DNA of 64,000 bases from Gammaproteobacteria bacterium (GCA_017577365.1 PKRJ01000008.1:16847-80846), one strand, 5' to 3'. Positions 9,355 through 18,624 are shown, numbered from the stretch's first letter. Made by a program: numbers and translations. Notes: generated by a model from the letters alone, not told the origin.

Positions 9355-9613
9355 TGCCGAATCTCTGTTGACGTTTCCCTGCGATCTGCCGGTCAAGGTC
9401 TTCGGCCGCAACGTCGAGGCGTTCCGCCAAGCCGCGATCGCGATCGTGGAGCGGCATTGCGGCGAGATCGGCGCGGACCGCATCTCCGAGCAATTGAGCC
9501 GGCACGCGAGCTACGCGGCCCTCACGATCGTCGTGCACGCGGAAAGCCGGGCGCAGATGGACGCGCTCTATCGGGATCTGACCTCGAGCCCTGATATCCT
9601 CATGGCATTGTGA
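9347..9613 (+). CDS. YbeD-like DUF493 protein
   Basis: 88 residues from ATG 9347, overlapping the end of dacA by 8 bp. The pattern FPCDLPVKVFGRN near the N-terminus and YAALTIVVHAESRAQMDALY later is typical of the YbeD/DUF493 family, an ACT-like fold found between dacA and lipB in many Gammaproteobacteria. The molecular role of the family is not established. Its stop codon overlaps the lipB GTG start. Confidence 0.9.
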   Translation: MSDAESLLTFPCDLPVKVFGRNVEAFRQAAIAIVERHCGEIGADRISEQLSRHASYAALTIVVHAESRAQMDALYRDLTSSPDILMAL

Positions 9614-10266
9614 ACGCCGCGACGCCCGCCCCAAGTGCCGAGCGTCCGCCGATCGTGGTTCGCGATCTCGGCCGCCGTCCGCTCGAGGAAGTGTGGGCCG
9701 AGATGCGCGAGTTCACCGATCGGCGAACCTCGACGACGGCCGACGAGCTGTGGCTCGTCGAGCATCCGCCGGTCTTCACGCTCGGGCTCAAAGCCGATCG
9801 CGCGCACGTGCTCGCGCCCGGCGACATCCCGGTCGTGCAGATCGACCGCGGCGGGCAGGTGACGTACCACGGGCCGGGGCAGGTCGTCGCTTACCCGTTG
9901 CTCGACATGCGCCGGCTCGGCCTCGACGTGCGCCGGCTCGTGATCGCGCTCGAGGATGCCGTGATTCGCACCGTCGCGGAGTACGGCGTGACGGCGTACG
10001 GGCGTCGCGATGCGCCCGGCGTCTACGTCGACGGCAAGAAGCTCGCTGCGATCGGGCTTCGAGTGCGGCGAAATTGCTCGTATCACGGCATCGCGATCAA
10101 CGTCACGATGGATCTCGAGCCGTTCCGGCGCATCAATCCGTGCGGCTTCGCGGGGCTCGAGGTCACGCAGCTTTCCGATCTCTGCGGCGTGGACGACCCG
10201 AGCCGCTTCCGGCGCGATCTCACGCCGAAGCTGCTCGAGGCGCTCGGGGGCGCGCCGGCGGGCTGA
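9610..10266 (+). CDS. lipB: Octanoyl-[acyl-carrier-protein]:protein octanoyltransferase
   Basis: 218 residues from GTG 9610, overlapping the previous stop. LipB motifs are clear: RGGQVTYHGPGQ, the catalytic lysine in GKKLAAIGLRV and the acyl-enzyme cysteine in NPCGFAGLEVTQL. It transfers octanoate from ACP to lipoyl domains, such as the E2 encoded at 25216-26511. The usual partner lipA does not follow; a minus-strand coiled-coil gene lies there instead. Confidence 0.96.
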   Translation: MNAATPAPSAERPPIVVRDLGRRPLEEVWAEMREFTDRRTSTTADELWLVEHPPVFTLGLKADRAHVLAPGDIPVVQIDRGGQVTYHGPGQVVAYPLLDMRRLGLDVRRLVIALEDAVIRTVAEYGVTAYGRRDAPGVYVDGKKLAAIGLRVRRNCSYHGIAINVTMDLEPFRRINPCGFAGLEVTQLSDLCGVDDPSRFRRDLTPKLLEALGGAPAG

Positions 10267-10273
10267 TCGGCCG

Positions 10274-11860
10274 TTACTTCTCGGCGGCAGAGCGGTACGC
10301 GGCGGGCGACTCGGCGGTGACGAACTCGTACTTGCGCCGCCAGTCGTCCACGGCCTCGTTGAGACGCGCGATCGTCGCCTCCTGCTCCTCGATCTTCTGC
10401 CTGAGGCGCATCGTCTCGTTCTCCGAGCCGCGCAGCTTCGCGAGCTTGCGCAGCTGCTCGTCGGAGTCGCTCTCGAGCTTCGCGACGAGCTCGTTCTTCG
10501 TCTCGAGCTCGCGGCGGAGCCGCTCGACCTCGCCGCGCAGTCGGTCGATCTCGGAGCCGGCCTCCGCGCGGACCTGCTGGACCGCCTTCGCGGTTTTCAG
10601 CTCTTCCTCGAGCGTCTGTATGACCGCGATCTGATCTTCGACGCGCTTCTCGAGCTCGGCGATCCGATTGCGCGCGGTCTCGAGCTCCGCCTCGGTGAGC
10701 GTCGCCGCCTGATGACGCGCGATCGTCTCCTCTTGTTCCTTGATCTTCGCCGTCAGTCGGTCGATGCGCGCGAGCAGCTCGTGCTGCTTCGCCTCGGCCT
10801 TTGCCTTGTACTTGCGCAGGCTGTCGAGGCCGGCCTTCAAGGCCGTATTCGCCTTGTTCTTTTGGCGAATTCGCTCGATCAGCGCCTTGATCAGCTTCTT
10901 GCGCCGAATCACGAGGCGCTCGAAGTGCTGGGCCTTGCCGAGCCGCCAACGGGCTTCCTCGTAGCGTTCCTCGGCCTCGGCGAGGCGGTCTTCGAGCCGC
11001 GTGATGATCTCGCGCCGCTCGTTCGCGACCTCGCTCAAGTTGTCCGTGCATTCCTTCTCGTCGCGGAGCTCCTGCTCGAGCCCCGCGATCTGCTCGCGGG
11101 CCGACTCGAGCTCGGCCGTGAGCTGCTCGCGCCGCTCGGCGGCCGTCGCGAGCTCCACCTTGACGCTCTCGAGCTCCGCGGACAGCTGCGCGATCCGGGC
11201 CTCGCGCTCGCCGAGGGTTTCGCGCAGGCGGTCGTTCTCCGACCTGGCGGCGTCGGCTTCGCGAGCGAGCCGTTCCTCGGCTTCGAGCCGGGTGCCCGCT
11301 TCGCGCTCGAGCGATTCGATCCGTTGCAGCGCCTCGTCGAGACGCGACTTCAAGCTCGTGTTCTCGACTCGAAGCTCGTCGGCGCGCTGCCGAGCCGCGA
11401 GTTCCGCCTCGACGGCGCGGCGCTCGTTCTCGGTCAGCGTCTCGATCCGTGTCTCGCGTTCTTTCAGCTCGCGTTTGAGCTCCGCGATGCGGCTCTTCTG
11501 CTCGCGGCTCGCGCGGTCGAGATCGTCGATCTTCGCGCGCCAGTAGTTGATCTCTTTCTTCGTCAGCTTGTCGGGACCGGATTCCGCGACCTCGAGCTTC
11601 TGTCTGAGCTGCTCGGCTCGCGCCCTTTCCTCGGCGATGATGTCCTCGAGCCTGCCGATCTCGCGGACGAGCTTCGTCCGCTCCTGCTCGGCTTCTTCGA
11701 GCCGTTGCCTCAAAGCATCGATTTGTTCGCCGACGCTGCCGGCCGGCGAGCGGTGCCGTTCGATCTCTTCGCGAAGCTCGTCGGCGCGCGCCTCGGATTC
11801 GCGCAGGGCTTCTTGAAGCAAAGCGAAAGCCTGGTTGGCCAGTTCCCGCGGGTCAGCCAT
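10274..11860 (-). CDS. Large coiled-coil protein of unknown function
   Basis: 528 residues from ATG 11860 (MADPRELANQAFALLQEA); an in-frame start at 11884 is also possible. Almost the whole chain is charged heptad-like sequence rich in Glu, Arg and Leu, with segments such as ELKRELKERETRIETL. There is no Walker A motif, no membrane segment and no signal peptide. The middle (about 300-365) is basic (FERLVIRRKKLIKALIERIR) and may be a hinge or binding patch. It converges on lipB, with seven bases between the stops, and diverges from the gene at 11989. I do not recognise a family; coiled-coil composition makes similarity searches unreliable. Confidence 0.75.
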   Translation of the reverse strand: MADPRELANQAFALLQEALRESEARADELREEIERHRSPAGSVGEQIDALRQRLEEAEQERTKLVREIGRLEDIIAEERARAEQLRQKLEVAESGPDKLTKKEINYWRAKIDDLDRASREQKSRIAELKRELKERETRIETLTENERRAVEAELAARQRADELRVENTSLKSRLDEALQRIESLEREAGTRLEAEERLAREADAARSENDRLRETLGEREARIAQLSAELESVKVELATAAERREQLTAELESAREQIAGLEQELRDEKECTDNLSEVANERREIITRLEDRLAEAEERYEEARWRLGKAQHFERLVIRRKKLIKALIERIRQKNKANTALKAGLDSLRKYKAKAEAKQHELLARIDRLTAKIKEQEETIARHQAATLTEAELETARNRIAELEKRVEDQIAVIQTLEEELKTAKAVQQVRAEAGSEIDRLRGEVERLRRELETKNELVAKLESDSDEQLRKLAKLRGSENETMRLRQKIEEQEATIARLNEAVDDWRRKYEFVTAESPAAYRSAAEK

Positions 11861-11988
11861 TTCGCCGATACTGCGTCCCTCCAACGACAGGCGAGCGTAA
11901 CAGGCTTTGGTTCGCGTCGAACCGGTATTAATTCACGTTTTGACATAAAGGTCGTGGCATACTTCACGCGCGAGATTCGGAGCATCGC

Positions 11989-13296
11989 GTGACGGCAGAG
12001 AGGACGATTGCACGGGCGTTGCTCGACGGCGACGCAGGGCTCGCGGAGCGCATCGGAACGGCCCTGTTGAAGACGTCGCCGTGCAACTTCGTCGAGCGGC
12101 CGTGGGGCGGGATGCGGATCAGGGCGTACAAGCGGCTCTGCCCGCTGCCCGACCAGCCCGCATTGACGGGCGCAGGGCTCGGCGAAGCCTTCGAGATCTC
12201 GGCCTACGATGCCGACGACGAGGCCCGCGAGCATCCGAGCCGCGTGCGCTTCGAGGACGGCTCATCGGCGGCGCTGCCCGCGCTGCTGCGGCGCCACGCC
12301 GAGCGTTGGCTCGGGCCGGAGCTCGCCGAGCGGCACGGCGGCGCTTTCCCTCTGCTGCCGAAGACGCTCGACGTGCGCGAGCTGTTGTCGGTTCAAGGCC
12401 ATCCGGACGGCCATACCGAAGCGTACGTGATCATCGATGCGGAGCCCGGCGCGACGCTGCGCGTCGGGTTCAACCGTGACATCGATCCGACGGAGCTCGA
12501 AGCCGCGCTGACGCAAGGCCGGGCGTGGCAGCAGCACGTGCTCGAGCTCGTCGGGGATCGCTTGTCGCCGGCGCGGGTGCAAGCGCTCGTCGCACCGTGG
12601 CTCTCGAGCCGGCAGGCCGGCACCGCGGACGTGGCGGACGAGCTCTGGGCCGCGATGCCGAGCGCGGAGCGCGCGCTCGGCGAGTCGCTCCTCGAGAAGC
12701 TGAAGAAGCTTTATTGGCGCGTGCTCGATTCGATGAACGCGATCCCGGCGACGCCCGGCACGGTGATCCACAATGCGAATCCGCCGCGGATCGCCGCGGC
12801 TCGCGGCCGCCCCGCCGCCGCAGAGGTGCACGCGCTCGGCAACCCGGAGGGGCTCGAGTTCCTCGCGCTCGAGATCCGGCGGCCCGGGCCGACTTTTCGC
12901 GCATGGGACAACGTGCGTTTCCCGCTCCGCCGGATCGATGTCTCGGCCGCGATGCACGTGTTGAACTTGCGGCGCGTCGATCCCGAGGAGCTCGTCACAC
13001 CGCTCGAGCCGGTGCCGGGGCATCCTGGTCTCTTCAAGTCCGTGCGCGATCCGAGCTTCGAGATCGAGCACATCAGGCCTTCTCTCGAGGGGACGGTCGA
13101 CGTGCCTGCGAGCGGCGCGCACTGCTTGCACTGCATCTCCGGAGCGGCGACGCTGACCGGCGCCGACGGACGCGCTCTCGGCACGCTCGCGCGCGGCGAG
13201 TCCGCGCTCGTGCCGATCGGCGTCGGCGCGTATCGAGTCACCGGTGCCGAGGCCGATACCGAGGTCGTGAAGGCGACGCCGAGCTCGGGGGCGTGA
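11989..13296 (+). CDS. Class I mannose-6-phosphate isomerase-like protein
   Basis: 435 residues from GTG 11989. The N-terminal region FVERPWGGMRIRAYK and the metal-site-like segment VQGHPDGHTEAYVII recall type I phosphomannose isomerases (cupin fold, zinc, fructose-6-P to mannose-6-P), but the usual QVHPDD motif is altered. The C-terminal part (about 340-430, HCLHCISGAATLTG and ARGESALVPIG) looks like the second cupin. Substrate identity is therefore uncertain. A TTGACA hexamer at 11940-11945 could be a -35 box, but I see no convincing -10. Confidence 0.7.
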   Translation: MTAERTIARALLDGDAGLAERIGTALLKTSPCNFVERPWGGMRIRAYKRLCPLPDQPALTGAGLGEAFEISAYDADDEAREHPSRVRFEDGSSAALPALLRRHAERWLGPELAERHGGAFPLLPKTLDVRELLSVQGHPDGHTEAYVIIDAEPGATLRVGFNRDIDPTELEAALTQGRAWQQHVLELVGDRLSPARVQALVAPWLSSRQAGTADVADELWAAMPSAERALGESLLEKLKKLYWRVLDSMNAIPATPGTVIHNANPPRIAAARGRPAAAEVHALGNPEGLEFLALEIRRPGPTFRAWDNVRFPLRRIDVSAAMHVLNLRRVDPEELVTPLEPVPGHPGLFKSVRDPSFEIEHIRPSLEGTVDVPASGAHCLHCISGAATLTGADGRALGTLARGESALVPIGVGAYRVTGAEADTEVVKATPSSGA

Positions 13297-13435
13297 GCGG
13301 TTCGCAGGAAACTCTTGCCAGAATTCGCCAGAATGTCGGCCCGATTCGCCCCAAATCGCCGCGTCCCCGGCGGATTTGCACGGCAGTCTGTAGACTCGGC
13401 CGCTCATTGAGGCAACGTTAAGGAGTCGATTCTCG

Positions 13436-14569
13436 GTGGCGCACCCTTCTCCGTTACCGTCGGGGCGGACCGCCCGCGACGAGCTCGCGGCAGCCGTTCC
13501 CCCGCCGGGCTTGTTGACCGTGGATCTCGATGCGCTGGCGCGCAACTACCGCCGTCTGCGCGATCTCGCATCCCCCGCGATCTGCGCCGCCGTCGTGAAG
13601 GCGGACGCGTACGGGCTCGGCGTCGCGCCGGTCGCGGCGCGGCTTGCGCTCGAGGGCTGCACGCGCTTCTTCGTCGCCACCGTGGACGAGGGGCGCGAGC
13701 TGCGGCGCGTCGTCCCCGAAGCGTCGATCTACGTCCTCGAAGGCGTTGCCGCGGGTGCCGAGCACGTTGTCACCGCATGCGGATTGATTCCGGTGCTGAA
13801 CTCTCTCGAGCAGATCGAGCGCTGGAACCGCATCGGCGGTGCCGCGGTCCTGCATATCGACACGGGAATGGCGCGGCTCGGGCTCGACGAGCGCGATATC
13901 GAGAGGCTCGCCGCAGAGCCCTCGCGGCTCGCGAACATCGAGATCGATCACGTGATGACGCATCTCGCCTGCGCCGACGAGCCCGAGCATCCGCTGAACG
14001 CGGAGCAGCTTCGCCGCTTCGACGTGCTGCGTCGCCGCTTACCGCCGGCGCCGACGTCGATCGGCGCGTCAGCGGGTATCTTCCTGGGCCCCGAGCATCG
14101 CGGCGACCTGGTTCGCCCGGGCATAGGCCTTTACGGCGGCAATCCGTTCCGGGATCGTACGAGCCCGATCGAGACCGTCGTGACGCTGTCGGCGCGCGTC
14201 GTGCAGATTCGCGAGATCGCCGAGCCCGTGACCGTCGGATACGGCGCGACGTACAAGGCCCGGCCGCCGTGCCGGCTCGCCGTGTGCGGCGTCGGGTACG
14301 CGGACGGTTATCCGCGCGCGGCCGGCAACATCTGCGACGCCGCGTTCCGCGGCACGCGGCTTCCGGTCGTCGGCCGCGTGTCGATGGACTTGACCTGTAT
14401 CGATGTCTCCGCGCTCCCGCCCGGCGCGATCTCGGTCGGCGACTACGTCGAGCTCATCGGCCCGACCATCACGCTCGACGAGGTCGCGAACGCGGCGGGC
14501 ACGATCGGCTACGAGATCCTGACGCGGCTCGGCTCGCGTCTCGAGCGGCGCTACGAAGGGGCGTTCTAA
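13436..14569 (+). CDS. alr: Alanine racemase
   Basis: 377 residues from GTG 13436, preceded by AAGGAGTC with a spacer of about eight bases. The PLP lysine is in AAVVKADAYGLG and the opposing catalytic tyrosine in TVGYGATYKA; CGVGYADGYPR and VGRVSMDLTCID are further family motifs. It makes D-alanine for peptidoglycan. Six bases after its stop the class IV aminotransferase gene begins, so the two are probably one transcript. Confidence 0.96.
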   Translation: MAHPSPLPSGRTARDELAAAVPPPGLLTVDLDALARNYRRLRDLASPAICAAVVKADAYGLGVAPVAARLALEGCTRFFVATVDEGRELRRVVPEASIYVLEGVAAGAEHVVTACGLIPVLNSLEQIERWNRIGGAAVLHIDTGMARLGLDERDIERLAAEPSRLANIEIDHVMTHLACADEPEHPLNAEQLRRFDVLRRRLPPAPTSIGASAGIFLGPEHRGDLVRPGIGLYGGNPFRDRTSPIETVVTLSARVVQIREIAEPVTVGYGATYKARPPCRLAVCGVGYADGYPRAAGNICDAAFRGTRLPVVGRVSMDLTCIDVSALPPGAISVGDYVELIGPTITLDEVANAAGTIGYEILTRLGSRLERRYEGAF

Positions 14570-14575
14570 GAGCGT

Positions 14576-15502
14576 ATGACCGCGATCGTCAGCATGACGA
14601 ACGTGGACGGCGTCATCACGCCGACCGCCGAAGCGCGCATTCCGGTGCTCGACCGCGGATTTCTCTACGGCGACTCGATCTACGAGGTCTTTCGTACGTA
14701 CGACGGCGTGCCGCTCTTCTACGACGAGCACTGGGCGCGTTTTCTGAACTCGGCGGCGCTGATCCACCTCAAGGTCGATATCACGCAGGACGAGCTGACG
14801 CAGCGAATCCGCGAGACGATCGTCGCGACCGGCGCGCCGCGTTCGCGCACCGACGTGTACGTGCGCTACATGATCACGCGCGGCGTCGGCGATATCGATC
14901 TCTATCCGAGCGAGCGGCTTCGCTCGAGCTGCGTGATCATCGTCAAGGCCGTGCCCGATTGGGGCGCGGCGTCGTACACGACGGGCGTGAGGCTCGCCGT
15001 ACCGTCGACGCGGCGTAATTCGGGCGACACGCTCGATCCGAACATCAAGGGCGGGAACTACTTGAACAACGTCCTCGGCGTCATCGAGGCCCGCAAGCTC
15101 GGCGCCGACGACTGCCTGATGCTCGATTCGCGCGGGCTCGTGACCGAGGCTTCGAACAGCAACGTCTTCTTCGTGCTCGACGGCGAGCTCGTGACACCGT
15201 CGCAGCTCGCGCGGAACTTGAAAGGCACGACGAAGGCCGCCCTGCGCGACGCGTGCCGCGCGCACGGCATCGAGGTGCACGAGCGGGAGATCGCCGAGGA
15301 GGATCTCACGCGCGCCGAGGAGTGTTTCCTCACGAGCGCGACCCGCGAGGTGATGCCGGTCGCGAGCGTTCGGCTCGGCGACGGGCGGGTCGTCGGTTTC
15401 CCGGCCGGCGGAGGGGAGTTGACGCGGCTCGCCGCGCGGCTCTATCGCGAGCACGTCGCCGCGTACGTCGAGCGGCACGCATCGCGCTCGTTCTTCCGGT
15501 AG
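14576..15502 (+). CDS. Class IV PLP aminotransferase (D-alanine or branched-chain type)
   Basis: 308 residues. Fold-type IV features are seen: DRGFLYGDSIYEVF near the N-terminus, the PLP lysine in DPNIKGGNYLNNVLG, and GLVTEASNSNVFFV with its phosphate-binding residues. Length and motifs fit D-amino-acid aminotransferase, IlvE or aminodeoxychorismate lyase, which motifs alone do not separate. The tight linkage to alr suggests D-alanine aminotransferase, which would make D-glutamate from D-alanine and 2-oxoglutarate, but this is inference from context. Confidence 0.85.
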   Translation: MTAIVSMTNVDGVITPTAEARIPVLDRGFLYGDSIYEVFRTYDGVPLFYDEHWARFLNSAALIHLKVDITQDELTQRIRETIVATGAPRSRTDVYVRYMITRGVGDIDLYPSERLRSSCVIIVKAVPDWGAASYTTGVRLAVPSTRRNSGDTLDPNIKGGNYLNNVLGVIEARKLGADDCLMLDSRGLVTEASNSNVFFVLDGELVTPSQLARNLKGTTKAALRDACRAHGIEVHEREIAEEDLTRAEECFLTSATREVMPVASVRLGDGRVVGFPAGGGELTRLAARLYREHVAAYVERHASRSFFR

Positions 15503-15756
15503 CGGCAGCATCGGGCCCCGCGCCGCGACATCCGACGCCCAACGTTCGAGCGCATCGGCGACGAGGCCGGAGACGCGTCGCCTCGGCCGGCCCGTTGCCG
15601 CGCCCGTGCGGCAGGGGACGGCATCCATGCGAAAAAAGTGGTAACCTACCGCGCCTCGCACGGCCGCTCGGAAGCGCTTTCCGGCGCACGGCCGGCCGTG
15701 CTGCGTTAGAATGGACTCGCCGGAGCCCTGCCGACGGGGCCGGCTCCACCGAACGC

Positions 15757-15833
15757 GCGCCCGTAGCTCAGCTGGATAGAGCATCGGCCTACGAAGCCGG
15801 GGGTCGGGAGTTCGAATCTCTCCGGGCGCGCCA
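15757..15833 (+). tRNA. tRNA-Arg (anticodon ACG)
   Basis: 77 nt folding into a complete cloverleaf. The acceptor stem pairs GCGCCCG with CGGGCGC, the D-arm is GCTC-AGCTGGATA-GAGC, and the anticodon loop CTACGAA gives ACG at 34-36. The T-arm is GGGAG-TTCGAAT-CTCTC, and CCA is encoded. The ACG anticodon, read as ICG after deamination, decodes CGU/CGC/CGA. A TAGAAT hexamer at 15707-15712 may be its -10 box. Confidence 0.97.
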
Positions 15834-16002
15834 TTACTTCCCTGTCTATTCCGAGGACACGGTCTCGCTGAGGGCACGTCGCGCTCTGCCGAGCGCCGAT
15901 GTGCTTCTCGCTCGTCGGCGCGAGGAAGGGCGCCCGTGGCCCGGAGCTCCTTGGTCGAGAAGTGCCCGCGGAAGCGGGGCCGCCTCCGCGGCCGATTATC
16001 TT

Positions 16003-16019
16003 GGAACGCTTATCGTTCC
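16003..16019 (-). other. Short hairpin after the 84-residue gene
   Basis: GGAACG (16003-16008) and CGTTCC (16014-16019) form a six-base stem with a five-base loop. It lies just past the stop of the minus-strand gene ending at 16025. No T-run follows, so it is at best a weak terminator. Confidence 0.3.
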
Positions 16020-16024
16020 GAAGC

Positions 16025-16279
16025 TCACGTCATTTGCAGGTCGGAAGGATACTGCCGCCACCGCTCGAAATTCTCTTCGGAGCAAGCCTCCGACTCCTCC
16101 TCGGACGAGAACCTCGCGTTCCATGCGGTATTGACATGGTGATACAGGTGCATCATGTCGGCCGTGTACGATCCGATTTCGTACTCGGGGTCGCTCTCGA
16201 TCGCTTCGATCAGCTCTCGAATCGATTCGGCCGCTTCCCGCAGGTGGAACGAGATATACGCCTCGTTGAGCTGCTTCAT
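16025..16279 (-). CDS. Small conserved acidic protein, function unknown
   Basis: 84 residues from ATG 16279 (MKQLNEAYISFHLREAAESI). It is acidic and helical, with a pattern that looks like a real conserved protein: IESDPEYEIGSYTADMMHLYHHVNTAW, then a Glu-rich stretch and FERWRQYPSD. No signal peptide or membrane segment is seen. I recall similar short proteins in marine Gammaproteobacteria, without an assigned role. It stands alone between tRNA-Arg and the LysR gene. Confidence 0.7.
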   Translation of the reverse strand: MKQLNEAYISFHLREAAESIRELIEAIESDPEYEIGSYTADMMHLYHHVNTAWNARFSSEEESEACSEENFERWRQYPSDLQMT

Positions 16280-16658
16280 GATCGTTCGATCCGTTCGCAA
16301 CCGCGACGCGCTTTCTCCCGTTCGGCTTCGGCGTCTCCAGAAGGGAAGGGCGGCGGGACATAATCCCGATCGCACTTGAAATGCATTCGCCTCTTACCTA
16401 TAACATCATTCTACAAGTAAGTATTTTGATGGGCTAAACGGATTGTAGGACCGTCGCAAGACTGCGGCGCGGACGTGCCCAGGGGGAGGGGGAGGAGTGC
16501 GGCGCTGCCGCGGCGCAAGATGGCGCGCGTGCTTCACCACGGACCGGGAACGCCGATGCTCCTCGCAACGAACGAGCGTGTCGCCGGAGGTGCGTTCCCA
16601 TCTGGAAACGTAGAGTTTCCGATCGGGATGCCTCTGCGTCGGCCGCAGCGAGAGGCAG
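16280..16658. other. Intergenic region between the small acidic protein and LysR
   Basis: 379 bp with no convincing gene. The part at 16380-16445 is clearly more AT-rich than its surroundings and could hold promoters for both divergent genes. The remainder (16460-16640) is GC-rich with a purine run (AGGGGGAGGGGGAGGAG) near 16480. I found no clear terminator or repeat. Confidence 0.5.
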
Positions 16659-17597
16659 ATGGTCACTGCGGACATCCTGCTGTTCGTGCGAGTCGCCGAA
16701 ACCTTGAGTTTCAAGGAAGCCGCGGCACAGCTCGGCATTTCCAGATCTCAGGCGAGCAAACGCATCGCGTCCCTCGAGGAGGAGCTCGGCACGAAGCTGA
16801 TCTACCGAAGCCCGAGAAGCATCAGCTTGACGAGCGCCGGGGAGACGCTGCTCGAGCACTATCGGCGCGTCTACGACATGATCGAGGAGGCGAGGCTGGC
16901 CGTCGAGAGCTTACGGCAGCGGCCCGCCGGGCGATTGAGGTTCAGCGTTCCGACGTGTCTCGGCGCCGTGTTGCTGCCGCGTCTGCAGCACGAGTTTCGC
17001 GCACGTTATCCCGACATCGTTCTCGACGCGCACATGTCCGAGGCGTGCGTCGACATCGTCGCCGGCGGCTACGACGTCGTGATCCGTGTCGCGCAGAAGC
17101 TCGCCGACTCGACGCTCACCGCGCAGCGCCTCGCGACGTCGCCGCTCGTCGTCGCGGCGTCGCCCGCGTATCTCGCGGCTCATGGCGTCCCGCTGCATCC
17201 GAGCGAGCTCTCGAAGCATAGTTGTCTCGCGGTCAGCACGGAGAAATACGCGACGGGCACGTGGCGCTTCCGAATGTCGGATGGGGCGCTCAACGTTCCG
17301 GTGCATTTCGCCGCCGTCAGCGACAACAACCTGTCGCTCGTTCTCGCGGCGAGCGCCGGGCTCGGATTCGTGTACGTGCCTCACGCCGTCGTCGCGGGCG
17401 AGCTGCGGCGCGGAGTTCTTCAACAGGTCCTCGCCGATTATTGCCGCGGCATCGAATGGGGCGTTTACGCGTTGTATCCGGGCAGAACCCCGACGAGCCC
17501 GGCGGCCGCGTTCATCGAGTTCGTCCGCGAGGTGCTGCCGACGCTCGATCGCATCGATCGTTGGCAGGTCCTGACGCGGCGCCCGACCGCCGCCTGA
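16659..17597 (+). CDS. LysR-family transcriptional regulator
   Basis: 312 residues. The N-terminal winged helix-turn-helix (about 5-62) contains LSFKEAAAQLGISRSQASKR followed by LEEELGTKLIYRSPRSISLT, typical of LysR proteins. The effector-binding domain (about 90-300) includes GRLRFSVPTCLGAVLLPRL and SDNNLSLVLAASAGLGFVYVP. It most resembles the CrgA-like subgroup. It converges on the operon ending at 17602, so it is not an obvious divergent regulator of a neighbour; the target is unknown. Confidence 0.93.
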   Translation: MVTADILLFVRVAETLSFKEAAAQLGISRSQASKRIASLEEELGTKLIYRSPRSISLTSAGETLLEHYRRVYDMIEEARLAVESLRQRPAGRLRFSVPTCLGAVLLPRLQHEFRARYPDIVLDAHMSEACVDIVAGGYDVVIRVAQKLADSTLTAQRLATSPLVVAASPAYLAAHGVPLHPSELSKHSCLAVSTEKYATGTWRFRMSDGALNVPVHFAAVSDNNLSLVLAASAGLGFVYVPHAVVAGELRRGVLQQVLADYCRGIEWGVYALYPGRTPTSPAAAFIEFVREVLPTLDRIDRWQVLTRRPTAA

Positions 17598-17601
17598 GCG
17601 G

Positions 17602-18624
17602 TCATTCGCCGTCCGCGGTGCGCGGTGCGGCGAGATCGTCGTCGTCGACGTGGACGCGACGGTTGACGCGCTCGATGTGACGGATCAACTCGCCGGGCTT
17701 GGTTTCGAGCGGCCCTTCGGCCGCGAGCGCGTGCTCGCGAGGCTTTCTGATCGCGTCGCCGAAACGCTCGGCGTCGTAAGCGACCACGTTGCGGCAGCGG
17801 TTCACGACCTGAATCACGCCTCCGATGAGCTCGGCCGCGTAGAGGTACGGATCGTCGTCGGCGAGGAGGTCGTTTCTTTGCAGGACGTCCCAGGCCTCGT
17901 AGAGCTCGAGCGTGCGCTCGAACTCCGGCTCGCTGATCTCGAGGCGCAGCACCGTGTCCGCATCGTCGTCGCCGTCGCGCGCGACCGCATCGGCGAGGGG
18001 CTCGGGAACCCGGCCGAAGCGGGCCTCGGGCCCTTCGCCGGATCGTGCGACGGAATAGGTGCCGAACGCTCGGCGCCGAGTGCGTCTATCGTCGATCTCC
18101 GTCCACATCACGAAGGCGCTCGGCTTCTCCTCGGCGCGATCGCCCGGCGTGCGCGCCGCGAAGGTCAGGAAGTAGCGCTGCGCCGGCACTCGCGTCCAAA
18201 GCGTCTCGCGCTCCGTGCCGGGCTCGCGGGCCGTGAAGTACTCGTCGCCGTAGGCGCCGATCTCCCAGCGGCTCGTGCCCGGTCGAAACATCTCGATGCC
18301 GCGATGCGCCGTGAACTCGATGGCGCCGTCGACGATCGCGTATTCCACGGCGCCGAGCAGCTCGTATTCGCGCACGGGGCGATCCGCCGGACCGGAGAGC
18401 AGCGTCGCCCAGCCGTCATCGGCGAACGTGAGCACGAGCCGCTGCGACTGCGAAGCCGCGCCGGATGTCCAGGTGCCGGAGACCTCGAACTCGCACGCGC
18501 TCATCGCGGTGTGCGTCGCGGCCGAGCATGCGAGCGCGCACGCGAGGATCGCCGGCCACGGAACCGGCCGGGAGACCGCCGCCGATCCCGCGTCGGGGAT
18601 GCCTTCGCGTGCGGTCGTCCGCAA
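17602..18624 (-). CDS. Secreted protein related to its neighbour at 18889, function unknown
   Basis: 340 residues with a signal peptide-like N-terminus (ILACALACSAATHTAMS). The middle matches the product of 18889-19635: PSAFVMWTEID against PSAVVLIAVDE, VLRLEISEPEFERTLELYEAW against MLRLELSPAQYDDVLGVLSTW, and a shared Cys in VVNRCRN/AAARCGR. The C-terminal tail is charged (HVDDDDLAAP). It is the last gene of the multicopper-oxidase operon. I do not recognise a family, and the exact start is uncertain. Confidence 0.7.
   Translation of the reverse strand: MRTTAREGIPDAGSAAVSRPVPWPAILACALACSAATHTAMSACEFEVSGTWTSGAASQSQRLVLTFADDGWATLLSGPADRPVREYELLGAVEYAIVDGAIEFTAHRGIEMFRPGTSRWEIGAYGDEYFTAREPGTERETLWTRVPAQRYFLTFAARTPGDRAEEKPSAFVMWTEIDDRRTRRRAFGTYSVARSGEGPEARFGRVPEPLADAVARDGDDDADTVLRLEISEPEFERTLELYEAWDVLQRNDLLADDDPYLYAAELIGGVIQVVNRCRNVVAYDAERFGDAIRKPREHALAAEGPLETKPGELIRHIERVNRRVHVDDDDLAAPRTADGE

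Noticed and set aside
11940..11968. TTGACA considered as a full sigma-70 promoter for the isomerase-like gene
   Set aside because: No acceptable -10 hexamer at 16-18 bases spacing.
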